DNA from: UMGS1491 sp944380925
GTDB taxonomy: Bacteria > Bacillota > Clostridia > Oscillospirales > Acutalibacteraceae
DNA length: 64,000 bases
Assembly (NCBI GenBank): GCA_944380925.1
Contig: CALWJD010000001.1
Span: 62,001 to 126,000 of the forward strand
Direction: 5' to 3'
Of the stretch, positions 27,645-36,612 are shown piece by piece. The stretch's first letter is position 1, and each line of letters begins with the position of its first letter. Both the position numbers and the translations under genes were made by a program. The notes beneath the pieces were generated by a model. It made no database searches. It was not told where the DNA came from and was given only the letters and a program-made list of their open reading frames with translations.

Positions 27645-28142
27645 ATGGAAATAGTTAAACAATGGTCTTTTATGATATGTTTGGCCTCGGTTATAGCAAC
27701 GTGCACCGAGTTTTTAATTCCGCCCGGTAAAATCGGAAAAGCCATGAATATGGTTTTGGGGTTATTTGTAATCACTATATTTTTTATGCCGTTTTCGAGT
27801 AAATATCATAATCTCAAAAGTGTTTTTAAAAACAATATTTTTGAAAATATTCCAAAACAAAAAGACGCCGAAAAAAATAAACTCTCAGAAAGTTTAAACA
27901 ATCAAATTATGGATAGTACAAAAGAAAAAATAAAACTGATAATCTTAAAAAACCTAAAAAATATTAATATATATCCTAAAAAAGTTGAGGTTATTATGGA
28001 TAAAGATGAGTACGAACGCATAGTAATAAATGAATGCAAAATATCCGTAAATTCAAATGATATCTATTTGAAAGAAAAAATCAAAAACGAAATAGAAAAC
28101 AAATTAAACATAAAAACGGAGGTTAATAAAGATGAAATTTAA
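27645..28142 (+). CDS. spoIIIAF: Stage III sporulation protein AF
   Basis: A 165-residue protein with two membrane segments near the N-terminus (SFMICLASVIATCTEFLIPP and MVLGLFVITIFFMPF) and a soluble Lys/Glu-rich domain that resembles ring-building motifs. The frame opens at 27570, but ATG 27645 (MEIVKQWSFMI) has AAAAGGAAG before it and gives the family N-terminus. It lies between spoIIIAE and spoIIIAG. Confidence 0.9.
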   Translation: MEIVKQWSFMICLASVIATCTEFLIPPGKIGKAMNMVLGLFVITIFFMPFSSKYHNLKSVFKNNIFENIPKQKDAEKNKLSESLNNQIMDSTKEKIKLIILKNLKNINIYPKKVEVIMDKDEYERIVINECKISVNSNDIYLKEKIKNEIENKLNIKTEVNKDEI

Positions 28143-28185
28143 AAAATAAAAATCAAAGTATTAAAAAAACAGGAGAGAGTTTTAA

Positions 28186-28767
28186 ATGCCGTCCAAAAAC
28201 AAAGATTTTGCAGAATTTAAAAACAAAATATTAGGTTTGATATCAGCAAAAAATAAAAACCAAATAATTGTTGCCATTGGTTTAGTAGGACTTATTTTAA
28301 TATCCGCATCAAGTATTTTCAAAAAAGATTCGAAAAAAGAGCATATCCCTGCGCAAAATCAAACAATGGAAACACGCAGAGAAACTTTGCAGCAAAACCT
28401 AGAAAATATAATTTCTTCCATAGACGGTGCAGGAAAATCAAAAGTACTTGTTACATTCGAAAACTCCGTAGAAACAGTTTATGCCACAGAAGAAAAGAAA
28501 AACAAAGAAGCTTCAGAAGATAAGGCCGAAGGAGAAGTCACAAGAAAAAAAGAAACTGATGATTGCGAAAAAAAATACATAACCATAAAAGACGGAGAAG
28601 GTACCGAACATGCACTTGCCGTTACAGAAATAGAGCCAAAAGTAAAAGGGGTTGTTGCAATATGCAAGGGTGGCGATAATCCCGTTGTTAAGCAAAAAGT
28701 AACCGAGGCTATAACCACAGCTTTAAATATTACTTCAAAACGTGTATGCGTAATAAAATCAGGGTAA
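28186..28767 (+). CDS. spoIIIAG: Stage III sporulation protein AG
   Basis: A 193-residue protein with one N-terminal membrane segment (IIVAIGLVGLILISASSIF) and an extracytoplasmic ring-building domain: LENIISSIDGAGKSKVLVTFE, a charged insertion, then EIEPKVKGVVAICKGGDNPVVKQKVTEAI cut here into its recognisable parts KVKGVVAICKGG and VTEAITTALNI. In Bacillus SpoIIIAG forms a large ring in the intermembrane space. AGGAGAGAG precedes the ATG. Confidence 0.94.
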   Translation: MPSKNKDFAEFKNKILGLISAKNKNQIIVAIGLVGLILISASSIFKKDSKKEHIPAQNQTMETRRETLQQNLENIISSIDGAGKSKVLVTFENSVETVYATEEKKNKEASEDKAEGEVTRKKETDDCEKKYITIKDGEGTEHALAVTEIEPKVKGVVAICKGGDNPVVKQKVTEAITTALNITSKRVCVIKSG

Positions 28768-28829
28768 TTTTTTTAGTTTTAAAATCATATATATTAAAAA
28801 ATTGAAATAAAAAATCGGAGGAAACAAAA

Positions 28830-29396
28830 ATGAAATTTCACAAACGTCAACTTATTTTAGCATCATTAGTTGCGGCACTTGGAGCGGCCGTATACATCAA
28901 TTGGCAGTTTTCAGGCAATAAAAACCTAGGAGCAACCGATATAATAGAATCAACCCGAGAACTCGGTGAGGCAAGATATGTTAATTCCACAAATATAGAT
29001 TCAAATCTTGAAAACTCCCCCGCTACCCCAACGCCCGAAAGCAGCACAAAAAATTTTTTTGCATCAGCTCAATCTAACCGACAAAAAGCCAAAGAGGAAA
29101 GCGAAGAAAAATTAAAAAATCTAATTTCAGAACCAAATATAAATGCCGAAATAAAAAACGAGATAAACAAACAAATTGAAGAAATCGCAAAAAACAGCCA
29201 ACAGGAATCAAGCATAGAAAATCTAATCAAAGCCAAAGGATTCGAAGAATGCATAGTTTCCATTCAAAGCGGCGAATGTAGCGTTATAGTAAGCCCCGGA
29301 AACTTAGATGAAAATTCAGCTATTGTGATAAGAGATATCATTTCCGGCCAATCGGGAATTACTTTTGATAAAATAAAAATCACAGAAGCAAAATAA
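28830..29396 (+). CDS. spoIIIAH: Stage III sporulation protein AH
   Basis: SpoIIIAH is the mother-cell partner of forespore SpoIIQ. The 188-residue product starts with KFHKRQLILASLVAALGAAVYINW (one membrane segment), has a Glu/Lys/Asn-rich linker and helix, and ends in the YscJ/FliF-like ring domain (AKGFEECIVSIQSGECSVIV). Length is slightly short of Bacillus AH but normal for Clostridia. CGGAGGAAAC precedes the ATG, and a terminator closes the operon at 29446. Confidence 0.93.
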   Translation: MKFHKRQLILASLVAALGAAVYINWQFSGNKNLGATDIIESTRELGEARYVNSTNIDSNLENSPATPTPESSTKNFFASAQSNRQKAKEESEEKLKNLISEPNINAEIKNEINKQIEEIAKNSQQESSIENLIKAKGFEECIVSIQSGECSVIVSPGNLDENSAIVIRDIISGQSGITFDKIKITEAK

Positions 29397-29445
29397 CTTT
29401 AAGAATAATATATAATCTTTTCAATACCTACTATAACTTTTTAAC

Positions 29446-29482
29446 CGGCGGTCTGAACTTAAAGTTCGAACCGCTGTTTTTA
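29446..29482 (+). terminator. Terminator of the spoIIIA operon
   Basis: GCGGTCTGAACTT (29448-29460) pairs with AAGTTCGAACCGC (29462-29474) with one mismatch near the base, followed by GTTTTT. It lies 50 bases after spoIIIAH. Confidence 0.7.
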
Positions 29483-29594
29483 AAATAAATATGGTAAAAA
29501 TTGGTATACTTTCGAATTTATTTCGTTGCGTGAAAGCCCTTAAATATTTAAAATAATAATTGTAAAAATTTTATACAAGGAGTTTCACTTTAAA

Positions 29595-29864
29595 ATGCAA
29601 ATAATCAAGGAAATCGTTTTAAAAAGTATGAATAACAAAACCATACGTTATGGTATTTTAGAAAGCAAAGAAAACAATGATATCAAATACGGAATAGGAA
29701 TTTATGAAACATATAAGGGTAATACTATGAATGAAACTTTTAATGATATTTCAGATAAAAAAGAAGTAGTTATAAATTTAATCAATTACCTATCCGAAAA
29801 CGCAGTAGATACTGCTCACTTTAAGGATATTATCGAAGATTATATAATCTACCCAAACAACTAA
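29595..29864 (+). CDS. Small DUF6514-like protein
   Basis: An 89-residue protein with strand-rich halves (TIRYGILESKENNDIKYGIGIYE in shortened form: TIRYGILES and IKYGIGIYE) and a C-terminal helix ending DIIEDYIIYP. This resembles the short Clostridia proteins grouped as DUF6514, of unknown function. CAAGGAG lies 12 bases before ATG 29595. It has its own terminator at 29884 and is flanked by gaps, so it is a single-gene unit. Confidence 0.55.
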   Translation: MQIIKEIVLKSMNNKTIRYGILESKENNDIKYGIGIYETYKGNTMNETFNDISDKKEVVINLINYLSENAVDTAHFKDIIEDYIIYPNN

Positions 29865-29883
29865 AAATTTTGCATATTAAAAA

Positions 29884-29909
29884 CCCCACTTAAAAAGTGG
29901 GATTTTTTA
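29884..29909 (+). terminator. Rho-independent terminator after the DUF6514-like gene
   Basis: CCCACTT, a short A loop and AAGTGGG are followed by ATTTTTT. It lies 20 bases after the stop codon. Confidence 0.85.
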
Positions 29910-30017
29910 ACGTCACGGCAAAAAGTTTAGAAACACGATATAAAGCTAAACTTTTCATAATGCTCTTTAGTGTGCAAAAATTAAATCCATAAATAATTTT
30001 TTAACTAAGCAATTAAA

Positions 30018-31322
30018 TCACTTACAATTTAGCCAATCTTCAACCTCTTTATCCGTTTCACAGAAAACCACATTTTTATATTCCGGAGATTTTTTCTTCT
30101 TTTCAACCAAATCGGAGTATCCTTTATTAACAACACACATAGCAGTTTTTCTAATAAACACACACTGGTTATCCCTCATTAAAAATACTTCTTTATACAA
30201 CTGCTCCGAAGCGGCATACTTAATAATATCCGGAAAATCATCACAAGCAATTGCCATTGCAACCACCCCAACGTCACCATTACATGCAAACCCTAAAGCC
30301 TGTTCGTAATCCTTAGTCCAGTACACTCCCGGTCCGAACCATTGCTCATTATGCTTTCTTGCATGACCTGCAACCCCTTTTTTCTTCATATCTTCAAAAA
30401 GTTTACCATTCTTAATTCCTCTATATAGCGCTCTTCCGGGATTTGCTTTAAATCGACGCTTAAATTCTTCCTCTTCATCAACCTGAGGCGGAATATCAAA
30501 ATTATCTGTTTTAAAAGAAACGAGTATATGGTCTTTTTCACACTGATAGGTTACTAAAACATATTTTATTATTTTATCTCCCAACAAATTTCTATAAAAC
30601 TCCGTTATATCATGTAAATATTTCATCGATACTTTTTTATAACTCTTATCCTTTTTTGTGGCATCTCGAAACCATACCGGTTTTAATTGCTTATCTAAAT
30701 CGTCTACCCCGGGTTCGCTAAACACATCCACTCCTTTTGGATATGTATAGCTTGTAAATCCTCCGATTTTTACACCTTTTATCGATAAATCTTTTTTTAC
30801 CGAACCTTTAAAAAAATATGGGTACTTCAATATGCTATTATTTGAGAGGCTATCATGGCCCGCCATAAAACTAACAAAAGGATCTAATTTGTTGTTAAAA
30901 TTATCCCCTGTAAGCATAACTTCATGCGGGTCTTCTTGAACCTCTTTTCTAAATTGAGGGTACCCCTGTATCTCTCTTTTCCTATCATCTATCCACTCAG
31001 AAAAATTAGCTATAAGCGGCTCTGTTATATTATCCGTTTCTTCCATGTCATCTACAAAACAAGTAAAAAGCATTCTCGAAAGTATATCGTCGTCCACATA
31101 TTCCTTACCGGTCCAACCATCACCCACATAACAAAACGGCTGGCGAATAAAGGATGGATTATTTAAAACCTCCTCTAACTTATAATCCCCCGGCTTAATC
31201 TTCTTTGCGCTCTCACTTGTTTCTTCTTTTGCTTCAGGTTCTTCTGCCACCACTTGCTTGCTAATTCCATAAACAACAACCATTAAAAACAGGCCTTGCA
31301 TGATCGGTAAAGTTAAATTCAA
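30018..31322 (-). CDS. Secreted protein with a probable ADP-ribosyltransferase (ART) fold
   Basis: A 434-residue protein with a signal peptide (hydrophobic core MQGLFLMVVVYGI, likely cleavage near VVA-EE at residues 26-27) and no later membrane segment, so it is probably exported. The region from residue 290 resembles ART/PARP-like enzymes: RALYRGI (strand 1, Arg301 where many have His), a helix, WFGPGVYWTKDYEQALGFA (the G-x-G-x-Y motif, Tyr334, then the A-x-x-F/Y-A helix) and DNQCVFIR (Gln386 in place of the catalytic Glu). Residues 30-290 match nothing I know. The start is TTG 31322 with only a weak AGAGAAG upstream; ATG 31301 is an alternative. It follows the 137-residue gene by 30 bases, probably in one transcript. 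The enzyme activity is inferred from the motif pattern. Confidence 0.6.
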   Translation of the reverse strand: MNLTLPIMQGLFLMVVVYGISKQVVAEEPEAKEETSESAKKIKPGDYKLEEVLNNPSFIRQPFCYVGDGWTGKEYVDDDILSRMLFTCFVDDMEETDNITEPLIANFSEWIDDRKREIQGYPQFRKEVQEDPHEVMLTGDNFNNKLDPFVSFMAGHDSLSNNSILKYPYFFKGSVKKDLSIKGVKIGGFTSYTYPKGVDVFSEPGVDDLDKQLKPVWFRDATKKDKSYKKVSMKYLHDITEFYRNLLGDKIIKYVLVTYQCEKDHILVSFKTDNFDIPPQVDEEEEFKRRFKANPGRALYRGIKNGKLFEDMKKKGVAGHARKHNEQWFGPGVYWTKDYEQALGFACNGDVGVVAMAIACDDFPDIIKYAASEQLYKEVFLMRDNQCVFIRKTAMCVVNKGYSDLVEKKKKSPEYKNVVFCETDKEVEDWLNCK

Positions 31323-31352
31323 GGGAAAATAATACTTCTCTATAAGGTGTTG

Positions 31353-31766
31353 CTACCTTGCTTCATACTGTTTTACTACCGAAGTTATAAGACGCTCTGG
31401 ACGAAATACATTCTTGAATAACGCATAAATTTTATCCAACCTTTTTTCTATTACCTTACTGCGATCATCATCTTTCGGGAGCTTACCAGATATCCCAGAT
31501 TTTGCATCTTCCAATTTTTTTAGATATTCTTCTTCGACTGCTTTATTTTTCTTGAAACTATTTGATAAATCTTTATTTGACTTTAAAAAACCGGAAATAA
31601 GTTTATCTAACCTATTATCAAACTTATTATCAAACTTATTATCAAACTTATATGTGGCCACTCCGCCACCAATATCTGTAATCGTCAAATGAGGTTTAAT
31701 AAACCTTTCAAAATCATCGTAACCTAATTCTTTAAGAACATCTTCTAACTTACCCACAAATGCCAC
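31353..31766 (-). CDS. Hypothetical charged protein, partner of the ART-fold gene
   Basis: I do not recognise this 137-residue protein. It is Lys/Asp-rich and helical, without a signal peptide. Residues about 40-56 are a four-residue repeat (KFDNKFDNKFDNRLDK) encoded by 12-base tandem copies at 31611-31646. It is the first gene of a two-gene unit with the secreted ART-fold protein. The layout of a small cytoplasmic protein before an exported toxin-like protein fits an immunity factor or chaperone, but nothing in the sequence proves it. Confidence 0.55.
   Translation of the reverse strand: MAFVGKLEDVLKELGYDDFERFIKPHLTITDIGGGVATYKFDNKFDNKFDNRLDKLISGFLKSNKDLSNSFKKNKAVEEEYLKKLEDAKSGISGKLPKDDDRSKVIEKRLDKIYALFKNVFRPERLITSVVKQYEAR
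31611..31646 (-). repeat. Three 12-base tandem repeats inside the 137-residue gene
   Basis: The plus-strand unit CTTATTATCAAA is repeated (the first copy differs in one base) with a further partial copy. The unit is a multiple of three, so copy number would change the protein by whole four-residue steps (NKFD). Confidence 0.8.
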
Positions 31767-31855
31767 TCTTTTTGTTAAAATAAATAGTTTTAAAATATAC
31801 TATTGCACTAATTATATCAATATTTTATATATTATCAAGACACTTTTGGCATTTT

Positions 31856-31901
31856 TTGCAAAAGCAACAGACTTATCCCTTTAATGAGTATAAGTCTGTT
31901 G
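31856..31901 (-). terminator. Terminator of the dxs operon
   Basis: CAACAGACTTAT (31865-31876) pairs perfectly with ATAAGTCTGTTG (31890-31901); on the minus strand the stem is followed by GCTTTTGC. It lies 20 bases beyond the dxs stop. Confidence 0.75.
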
Positions 31902-31920
31902 ACTTTTATAAAATAATTCT

Positions 31921-33792
31921 TTATTTGCAAAATTCTAAAACTTCCGAGACCATGCCGTCTATATCCAAATGATACTTCGAGAGCTGAGAAGTTACCGAGC
32001 TATGCTCCACAAATTCATCAGGCACGGCAACAACTTTATAATTGCCTTTGTAGTTGTTCAAAGAAAGCTCAAATCCAAATTTTTGTCCTACTCCCCCGGG
32101 TTCTATCCCTTCTTCAAAAAAAACTATATTTTTAAACTTTAAAGACTCACAAACTGCTTCTTCCGCTAAGGGTTTTATAACGTTTAGCTTAAGTACGCAA
32201 GCGGATATCCCCTGCAAAGAAAGCTTTTGCGCCGCAAAATAGGCGTTTGAAAAAGTTCTGCCGTAGGTTACAAGCAAAACATCTGCGTTTTTATCACCAT
32301 AAAAATCAAAAGTATTACCTGTATATGAAAAATTATTAGGTTTTTCAAACTCTCCGCCGCGTGGATATCTAACTGCAGCCGATTTTCGGCAAGTAAAAAG
32401 AGCACTATCGAGCATAGGTTGCAATTCTTCAAAAAAGCTCGGTGCATAAACAGTAATAGACGGAACCGTATTTAAAAAAGCAACATCAAAAAGTCCTTGG
32501 TGAGTTTCACCGTCATCTCCGACAAACCCTGCTCTATCTATTGCAAAAACCACTTTTACGTCCTGAAGCGATACATCGTGTATAATTTGGTCATACGCAC
32601 GCTGCAAAAAGCTTGAATATACAGCAAACACTGGTATCATACCACCAACCGCCAAGCCACCGGCAAAGGTCGTGGCATGTTCTTCGGCGATTCCTACATC
32701 AAAAAATCTATTTTTATATTTACTACTAAATTCTTTAAGCCCTGTGCCTGATGCCATGGCCGCTGTTATTGCACAAACTCTTGGATCGTATTCTGCCGCT
32801 TTGAGCATAGCTTTTCCAAACTCAGAAGAAAAATTATTTGATTTACTGTTTTTATCTATTCCGAGCTCTTGATCAAACGCTGAAACCCCATGATATATTC
32901 CGGGATTTTTTTCAGCAAACCCATAACCTTTCCCTTTATTCGTAACAACATGCACCACACATGGTTTATTTAAACCTTTTGCTATATTCAGGGCGTCCTG
33001 CAGCTGATCTAAATTATGTCCGTCAACAGGGCCATAATATGTAAAGCCCATATCTTCAAACATTCCGCCGGTGCATATAACTTTTTTCACGGCTGACTTA
33101 GATTTTTTCATTATATTTTTTATATGTAAACCAAGTTTTGTTTGGTTTAATATCTTTTCCATTATGTTTTTTGCTTTAACATATGATGGCCGTATTCTTG
33201 CAATTGACAAGTACCTTGCAACTGCTCCGACATTTTTAGAAATAGACATTTTATTATCGTTTAAGACAATTACAAAATTTTTGTTAAATCGTCCCGCATT
33301 GTTAAGCCCCTCATAAGCTAGTCCCCCTGTTAAAGAACCATCACCAATAACCGCGACAACGTGGCCTTTTTCTTTTAAGATCTTTTTAGATTCCGCTATT
33401 CCGAGCGCAGCCGAAATTGAAGTACTGCTATGTCCGCTCGTAAAAGAATCATAAGAACTTTCCTTGCGATTTGTGTATCCCGAAAGGCCACCTTCTTTTC
33501 TTATGGTGTCCATATACTTAAATCTACCCGTAAGCATTTTGTGTGCGTAGGATTGGTGACTTACGTCCCAAACCACTCTATCTTCCGGATCGCCAAAAAC
33601 TTTATAAATAGCGGTTGTGAGTTCAACAACGCCTAAGTTTGAAGCTAAATGTCCGCCGTTATGCGATACTATTTTTATAATTTTTTTTCTTATTTCAGCG
33701 CACAAATCTTTAAGATTTTCAACGTTTTTAAGATCTGACGGCGAATTTATCTTACTTAGCAAAGGATATTCTTTAAAAATATGATCTTCCAT
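31921..33792 (-). CDS. dxs: 1-deoxy-D-xylulose-5-phosphate synthase
   Basis: The first enzyme of the MEP isoprenoid pathway, a thiamine-diphosphate enzyme joining pyruvate and glyceraldehyde-3-phosphate. The 623-residue protein has HNGGHLASNLGVVELT at the N-terminus, GHSSTSISAALG, the TPP motif VIGDGSLTGGLAYEGLNN, GPVDGHNL, the middle-domain DVGIAEEHATTFAGG and DRAGFVGDDGETHQG. Length and domain order are normal. It is the last gene of the minus-strand run cdaA-cdaR-nusB-xseA-xseB-ispA-dxs. ispF and ispE of the same pathway are at 43018 and 46632. Confidence 0.97.
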   Translation of the reverse strand: MEDHIFKEYPLLSKINSPSDLKNVENLKDLCAEIRKKIIKIVSHNGGHLASNLGVVELTTAIYKVFGDPEDRVVWDVSHQSYAHKMLTGRFKYMDTIRKEGGLSGYTNRKESSYDSFTSGHSSTSISAALGIAESKKILKEKGHVVAVIGDGSLTGGLAYEGLNNAGRFNKNFVIVLNDNKMSISKNVGAVARYLSIARIRPSYVKAKNIMEKILNQTKLGLHIKNIMKKSKSAVKKVICTGGMFEDMGFTYYGPVDGHNLDQLQDALNIAKGLNKPCVVHVVTNKGKGYGFAEKNPGIYHGVSAFDQELGIDKNSKSNNFSSEFGKAMLKAAEYDPRVCAITAAMASGTGLKEFSSKYKNRFFDVGIAEEHATTFAGGLAVGGMIPVFAVYSSFLQRAYDQIIHDVSLQDVKVVFAIDRAGFVGDDGETHQGLFDVAFLNTVPSITVYAPSFFEELQPMLDSALFTCRKSAAVRYPRGGEFEKPNNFSYTGNTFDFYGDKNADVLLVTYGRTFSNAYFAAQKLSLQGISACVLKLNVIKPLAEEAVCESLKFKNIVFFEEGIEPGGVGQKFGFELSLNNYKGNYKVVAVPDEFVEHSSVTSQLSKYHLDIDGMVSEVLEFCK

Positions 33793-33841
33793 TTATATAT
33801 AACTTCTTTCTAAACTACGTTGTTTTAATTTTGGCAGCAAC

Positions 33842-34669
33842 TTATTTTTTTCTAACCATTAATTTATCTACAAATTCATTTAAAAAGCCTATATTCCCAC
33901 CAATTGATTCAAGATTCTTTTTAGCGTTACATGTTAAGGTATGAACCAATTTTTCGGGACTTTCAAACAGAGATAAGTTACCGGTTTCTTTATCTATTAT
34001 ATCATCTACAAGCTGGAAACAAATTCCTATATTTTCACCAAATTTTTCTGCTAAATTTACTTTTTCATCACTTGCGCCACTAAGAATAGCTCCAATTTTT
34101 GCTGAAGCCGCCATAAGTTTTGCAGTCTTTAATGTATATATCTTTAAAAGCTCATCTTTACTTTTTGATTTACAGTCCCACTTCAAATCAAAACACTGAC
34201 CCGAAATCATACCCGCCATTCCGGCATATTTTGATAAAATATTTATACTTTTTAAAACTTTTTTGCTACTAATTGTTCCTGATAAAGTATCACTTGCAAC
34301 CTCAAAAGCGCACGTTAAAAGCGCATCGCCCGCCAAAAGCGCTATATTTTCGCCGTAAACTACGTGGTTACAGGGCTTTCCGCGGCGAATAAAATCATTA
34401 TCCATACAAGGTAGGTCATCGTGTATGAGTGAATAAGTGTGTATCATTTCTATTGCTGCGGCAAAATTGTATATTGCTTTTTCTTTCCCGCCGCAAAGCT
34501 CGTAAACAGCCAGCATTATAACAGGGCGAACTCTTTTTCCGCCCGAAAATAAACTGTATTTTACAGCTTCTAAAATTCCGGGTTCTATGCCCGATAAATT
34601 ATCAAAATATTTTTTCAGAAAAGTTTCAAAACTATCTAAATACTCTTTATATTTATCACTATAATTCAA
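33842..34669 (-). CDS. ispA: Polyprenyl (farnesyl-type) diphosphate synthase
   Basis: A chain-elongating isoprenyl diphosphate synthase that makes farnesyl diphosphate or a similar product from MEP-pathway precursors. The first aspartate-rich motif is IHDDLPCMDNDFIRRGKP and the second is FQLVDDIIDKE; GGKRVRPVIML is near the N-terminus. The 275-residue length is a little short but typical of Clostridia IspA. It lies between xseB and dxs, a common Firmicutes order. Chain length cannot be fixed by eye, so geranylgeranyl synthase is possible. Confidence 0.9.
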   Translation of the reverse strand: MNYSDKYKEYLDSFETFLKKYFDNLSGIEPGILEAVKYSLFSGGKRVRPVIMLAVYELCGGKEKAIYNFAAAIEMIHTYSLIHDDLPCMDNDFIRRGKPCNHVVYGENIALLAGDALLTCAFEVASDTLSGTISSKKVLKSINILSKYAGMAGMISGQCFDLKWDCKSKSKDELLKIYTLKTAKLMAASAKIGAILSGASDEKVNLAEKFGENIGICFQLVDDIIDKETGNLSLFESPEKLVHTLTCNAKKNLESIGGNIGFLNEFVDKLMVRKK

Positions 34670-34687
34670 TTTTTTCTCCTTATGAAA

Positions 34688-34882
34688 TTAATCTTCAGGC
34701 TCAAGAACCGTAATCTTTTGCTTTGCGCTATCCAACATCTTTTCGCAATTTTTGCTCATCTTAAGCCCTTCTTCAAAAAGCTTAACGGATTCTTCCAGCG
34801 TTACGTCTTCGCTTTCCAATCTTTCTACCGTTTCTTCAAGTTTTTTTAAATAATCTTCAAATTGTTCCTTACTTTTTGGCAT
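34688..34882 (-). CDS. xseB: Exodeoxyribonuclease VII small subunit
   Basis: A 64-residue helical protein with the family pattern FEDYLKKLEETVERLESEDV followed by TLEESVKLFEEGLKMSKNCE. Several copies bind each XseA subunit to form exonuclease VII, which degrades single-stranded DNA. It lies between xseA and ispA. Confidence 0.95.
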   Translation of the reverse strand: MPKSKEQFEDYLKKLEETVERLESEDVTLEESVKLFEEGLKMSKNCEKMLDSAKQKITVLEPED

Positions 34883-34914
34883 ATTATTTTCCTCTTTTAA
34901 TTTAGTTTTTTATA

Positions 34915-36120
34915 TTAAATAACTTCCACATCTGTTAACTTGCAACGTACTTTCCCGTTTAAAAAAGTAATCTCCACTTCTGTGTTTTCCTTAATTTGCC
35001 GGGTATCTTTAATACTAATACCATTTTTTGAAACTACCGCATAACCTTTCCTCAAAATACCCTCGGGCGAACACATATTCAAGCTTTTTTTAAGTAAACT
35101 ATATTTATTTTCATTTTTAAGCAGATGATTTTTAAAATTTATAAAAAGTTTTTCTTTTGCGTAGCCCAGTTTTCGCTCATAGGACTCTATTTTAAACTTC
35201 GGCGAAATACTTTTTAGGTTATTCTCTAAAAGCTTAGCTCTAGACCTCAAACTATCTAGATTATTTTTTGCGATCTTAATAATTTTATCCCTTGCGATTT
35301 CTATATAGCTATAAATAACATCCTTGTTAGGAACAGCTATTTCCGCCGCGGCCGAGGGCGTTGCGGCTCGTTTGTCTGCTACAAAATCACAAATCGTAAA
35401 ATCAGTTTCGTGCCCTACAGCGGAAATCGTTGGTACCAACGAAGCAAACACCGCTCTTGCCACGTTTTCGTTATTAAATGCAAAAAGTTCTTCCAGCGAA
35501 CCTCCGCCACGCCCGATAATTATTGCATCAACACTACATTGTTTATTAAAATAATTTATTCCCTTTACAATTTGAGCAGGCGCTTTATCTCCTTGCACTT
35601 CCACGGGGTAAAGAACTATTTCGCATAAAGGGTATCTTCTTCCCATAACTGTTTTTATATCATGAATAACCGCTCCCGTACGAGAAGTAACTACCCCTAT
35701 TCTATTTGGGTACTTTGGAATCGGTTTTTTTAAACTCTCATCAAAAAGTCCTTCCGATAAAAGCTTAGCTTTTAGTTTTTCAAAGGCCAAATAAACCGTA
35801 CCTTCGCCATGCGGCTGAATATCCCTTACATATATCTGATACTGACCACTAACCGTATAGTTTGATATACTTCCTTTAACAATAACGCTCATGCCGTCGG
35901 CTATATCAAAAGCAACACTTTTTGCATTTCCCGCAAACATAACAGCTCTTACAACACTTTTTTCATCTTTAAGAGAAAAATATAAATGACCCGAATAGTG
36001 GCGGTTAAAATTTGAAATTTCGCCGCAAACAAATATATTTTGCAAGTTACTATCCGAATCCAGTAAAAATTTAATATAAGAATTAAGCTCCGAAACCGTA
36101 ATCGCCTTTGAAGAAACCAT
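34915..36120 (-). CDS. xseA: Exodeoxyribonuclease VII large subunit
   Basis: The catalytic subunit of exonuclease VII. It has the N-terminal OB-fold (ITVSELNSYIKFLLDSD, FVCGEISNFNRHYSGHLYF), then the nuclease domain with YPNRIGVVTSRTGAVIHDI, VDAIIIGRGGGSLEELFAFN and PTISAVGHETDFTICDFVAD, and a coiled coil to the C-terminal tail. About 401 residues, normal. ATG 36120 is chosen because GGGTGAT lies seven bases before it; the frame also opens at TTG 36135. nusB lies 20 bases upstream. Confidence 0.96.
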   Translation of the reverse strand: MVSSKAITVSELNSYIKFLLDSDSNLQNIFVCGEISNFNRHYSGHLYFSLKDEKSVVRAVMFAGNAKSVAFDIADGMSVIVKGSISNYTVSGQYQIYVRDIQPHGEGTVYLAFEKLKAKLLSEGLFDESLKKPIPKYPNRIGVVTSRTGAVIHDIKTVMGRRYPLCEIVLYPVEVQGDKAPAQIVKGINYFNKQCSVDAIIIGRGGGSLEELFAFNNENVARAVFASLVPTISAVGHETDFTICDFVADKRAATPSAAAEIAVPNKDVIYSYIEIARDKIIKIAKNNLDSLRSRAKLLENNLKSISPKFKIESYERKLGYAKEKLFINFKNHLLKNENKYSLLKKSLNMCSPEGILRKGYAVVSKNGISIKDTRQIKENTEVEITFLNGKVRCKLTDVEVI

Positions 36121-36140
36121 ACACAAATCACCCAAAAACT

Positions 36141-36557
36141 TTATTTATCGCCTTTTTTACAGCTACCTAGCTGCTTTACAACAGAACCCAAAACGCCGTT
36201 TATGTACGAAGCTTCTTCCGGACTGCCATATTTTTTTGCAAGTTCCACAGCCTCATTTATCGAAACACTTTCCGGAATCTCCTCACAATAAAGAATTTCG
36301 TATATGCATAGCCTCAGCAAAGTAAGAGTCGTGCGTGAAAGCCTCTCCTTTTGCCAACCGTTTAAATTATTTACCAAATACTTATCTATTTTCTCGGTAT
36401 TGCTCAGTACCCCGTCTACCAAAGATTTTGAAAAATCATCAAGCTTATCTTCCCTGATATCTCCGGCCTCTTTTATTATCTCTTCCACGCTCTGAAGCTC
36501 AAAAGAACTTTCAAACAAAAATATAAACGCCTGCTCACGAGCTTTTCGCCTATTCAT
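36141..36557 (-). CDS. nusB: Transcription antitermination factor NusB
   Basis: NusB with NusE (S10) binds boxA for antitermination of rRNA operons. The product of about 138 residues starts with the family pattern MNRRKAREQAFIFLFE and has the GWQKERLSRTTLTLLRLCIYE core and AVELAKKYGSPEEASYINGVLG near the end. I chose ATG 36557 to match the family N-terminus; ATG 36575 six codons upstream is possible. It lies between cdaR and xseA. Confidence 0.93.
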   Translation of the reverse strand: MNRRKAREQAFIFLFESSFELQSVEEIIKEAGDIREDKLDDFSKSLVDGVLSNTEKIDKYLVNNLNGWQKERLSRTTLTLLRLCIYEILYCEEIPESVSINEAVELAKKYGSPEEASYINGVLGSVVKQLGSCKKGDK

Positions 36558-36612
36558 AAAAAATTTATTCCCCATTCTAAAAGTTTATAATCATAAATTA
36601 TTTAACTATACA

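Noticed and set aside
31611..31660. Short tandem repeats that might look like a CRISPR array
   Set aside because: The units are only 12 bases, have no spacers, and are in frame inside a gene.
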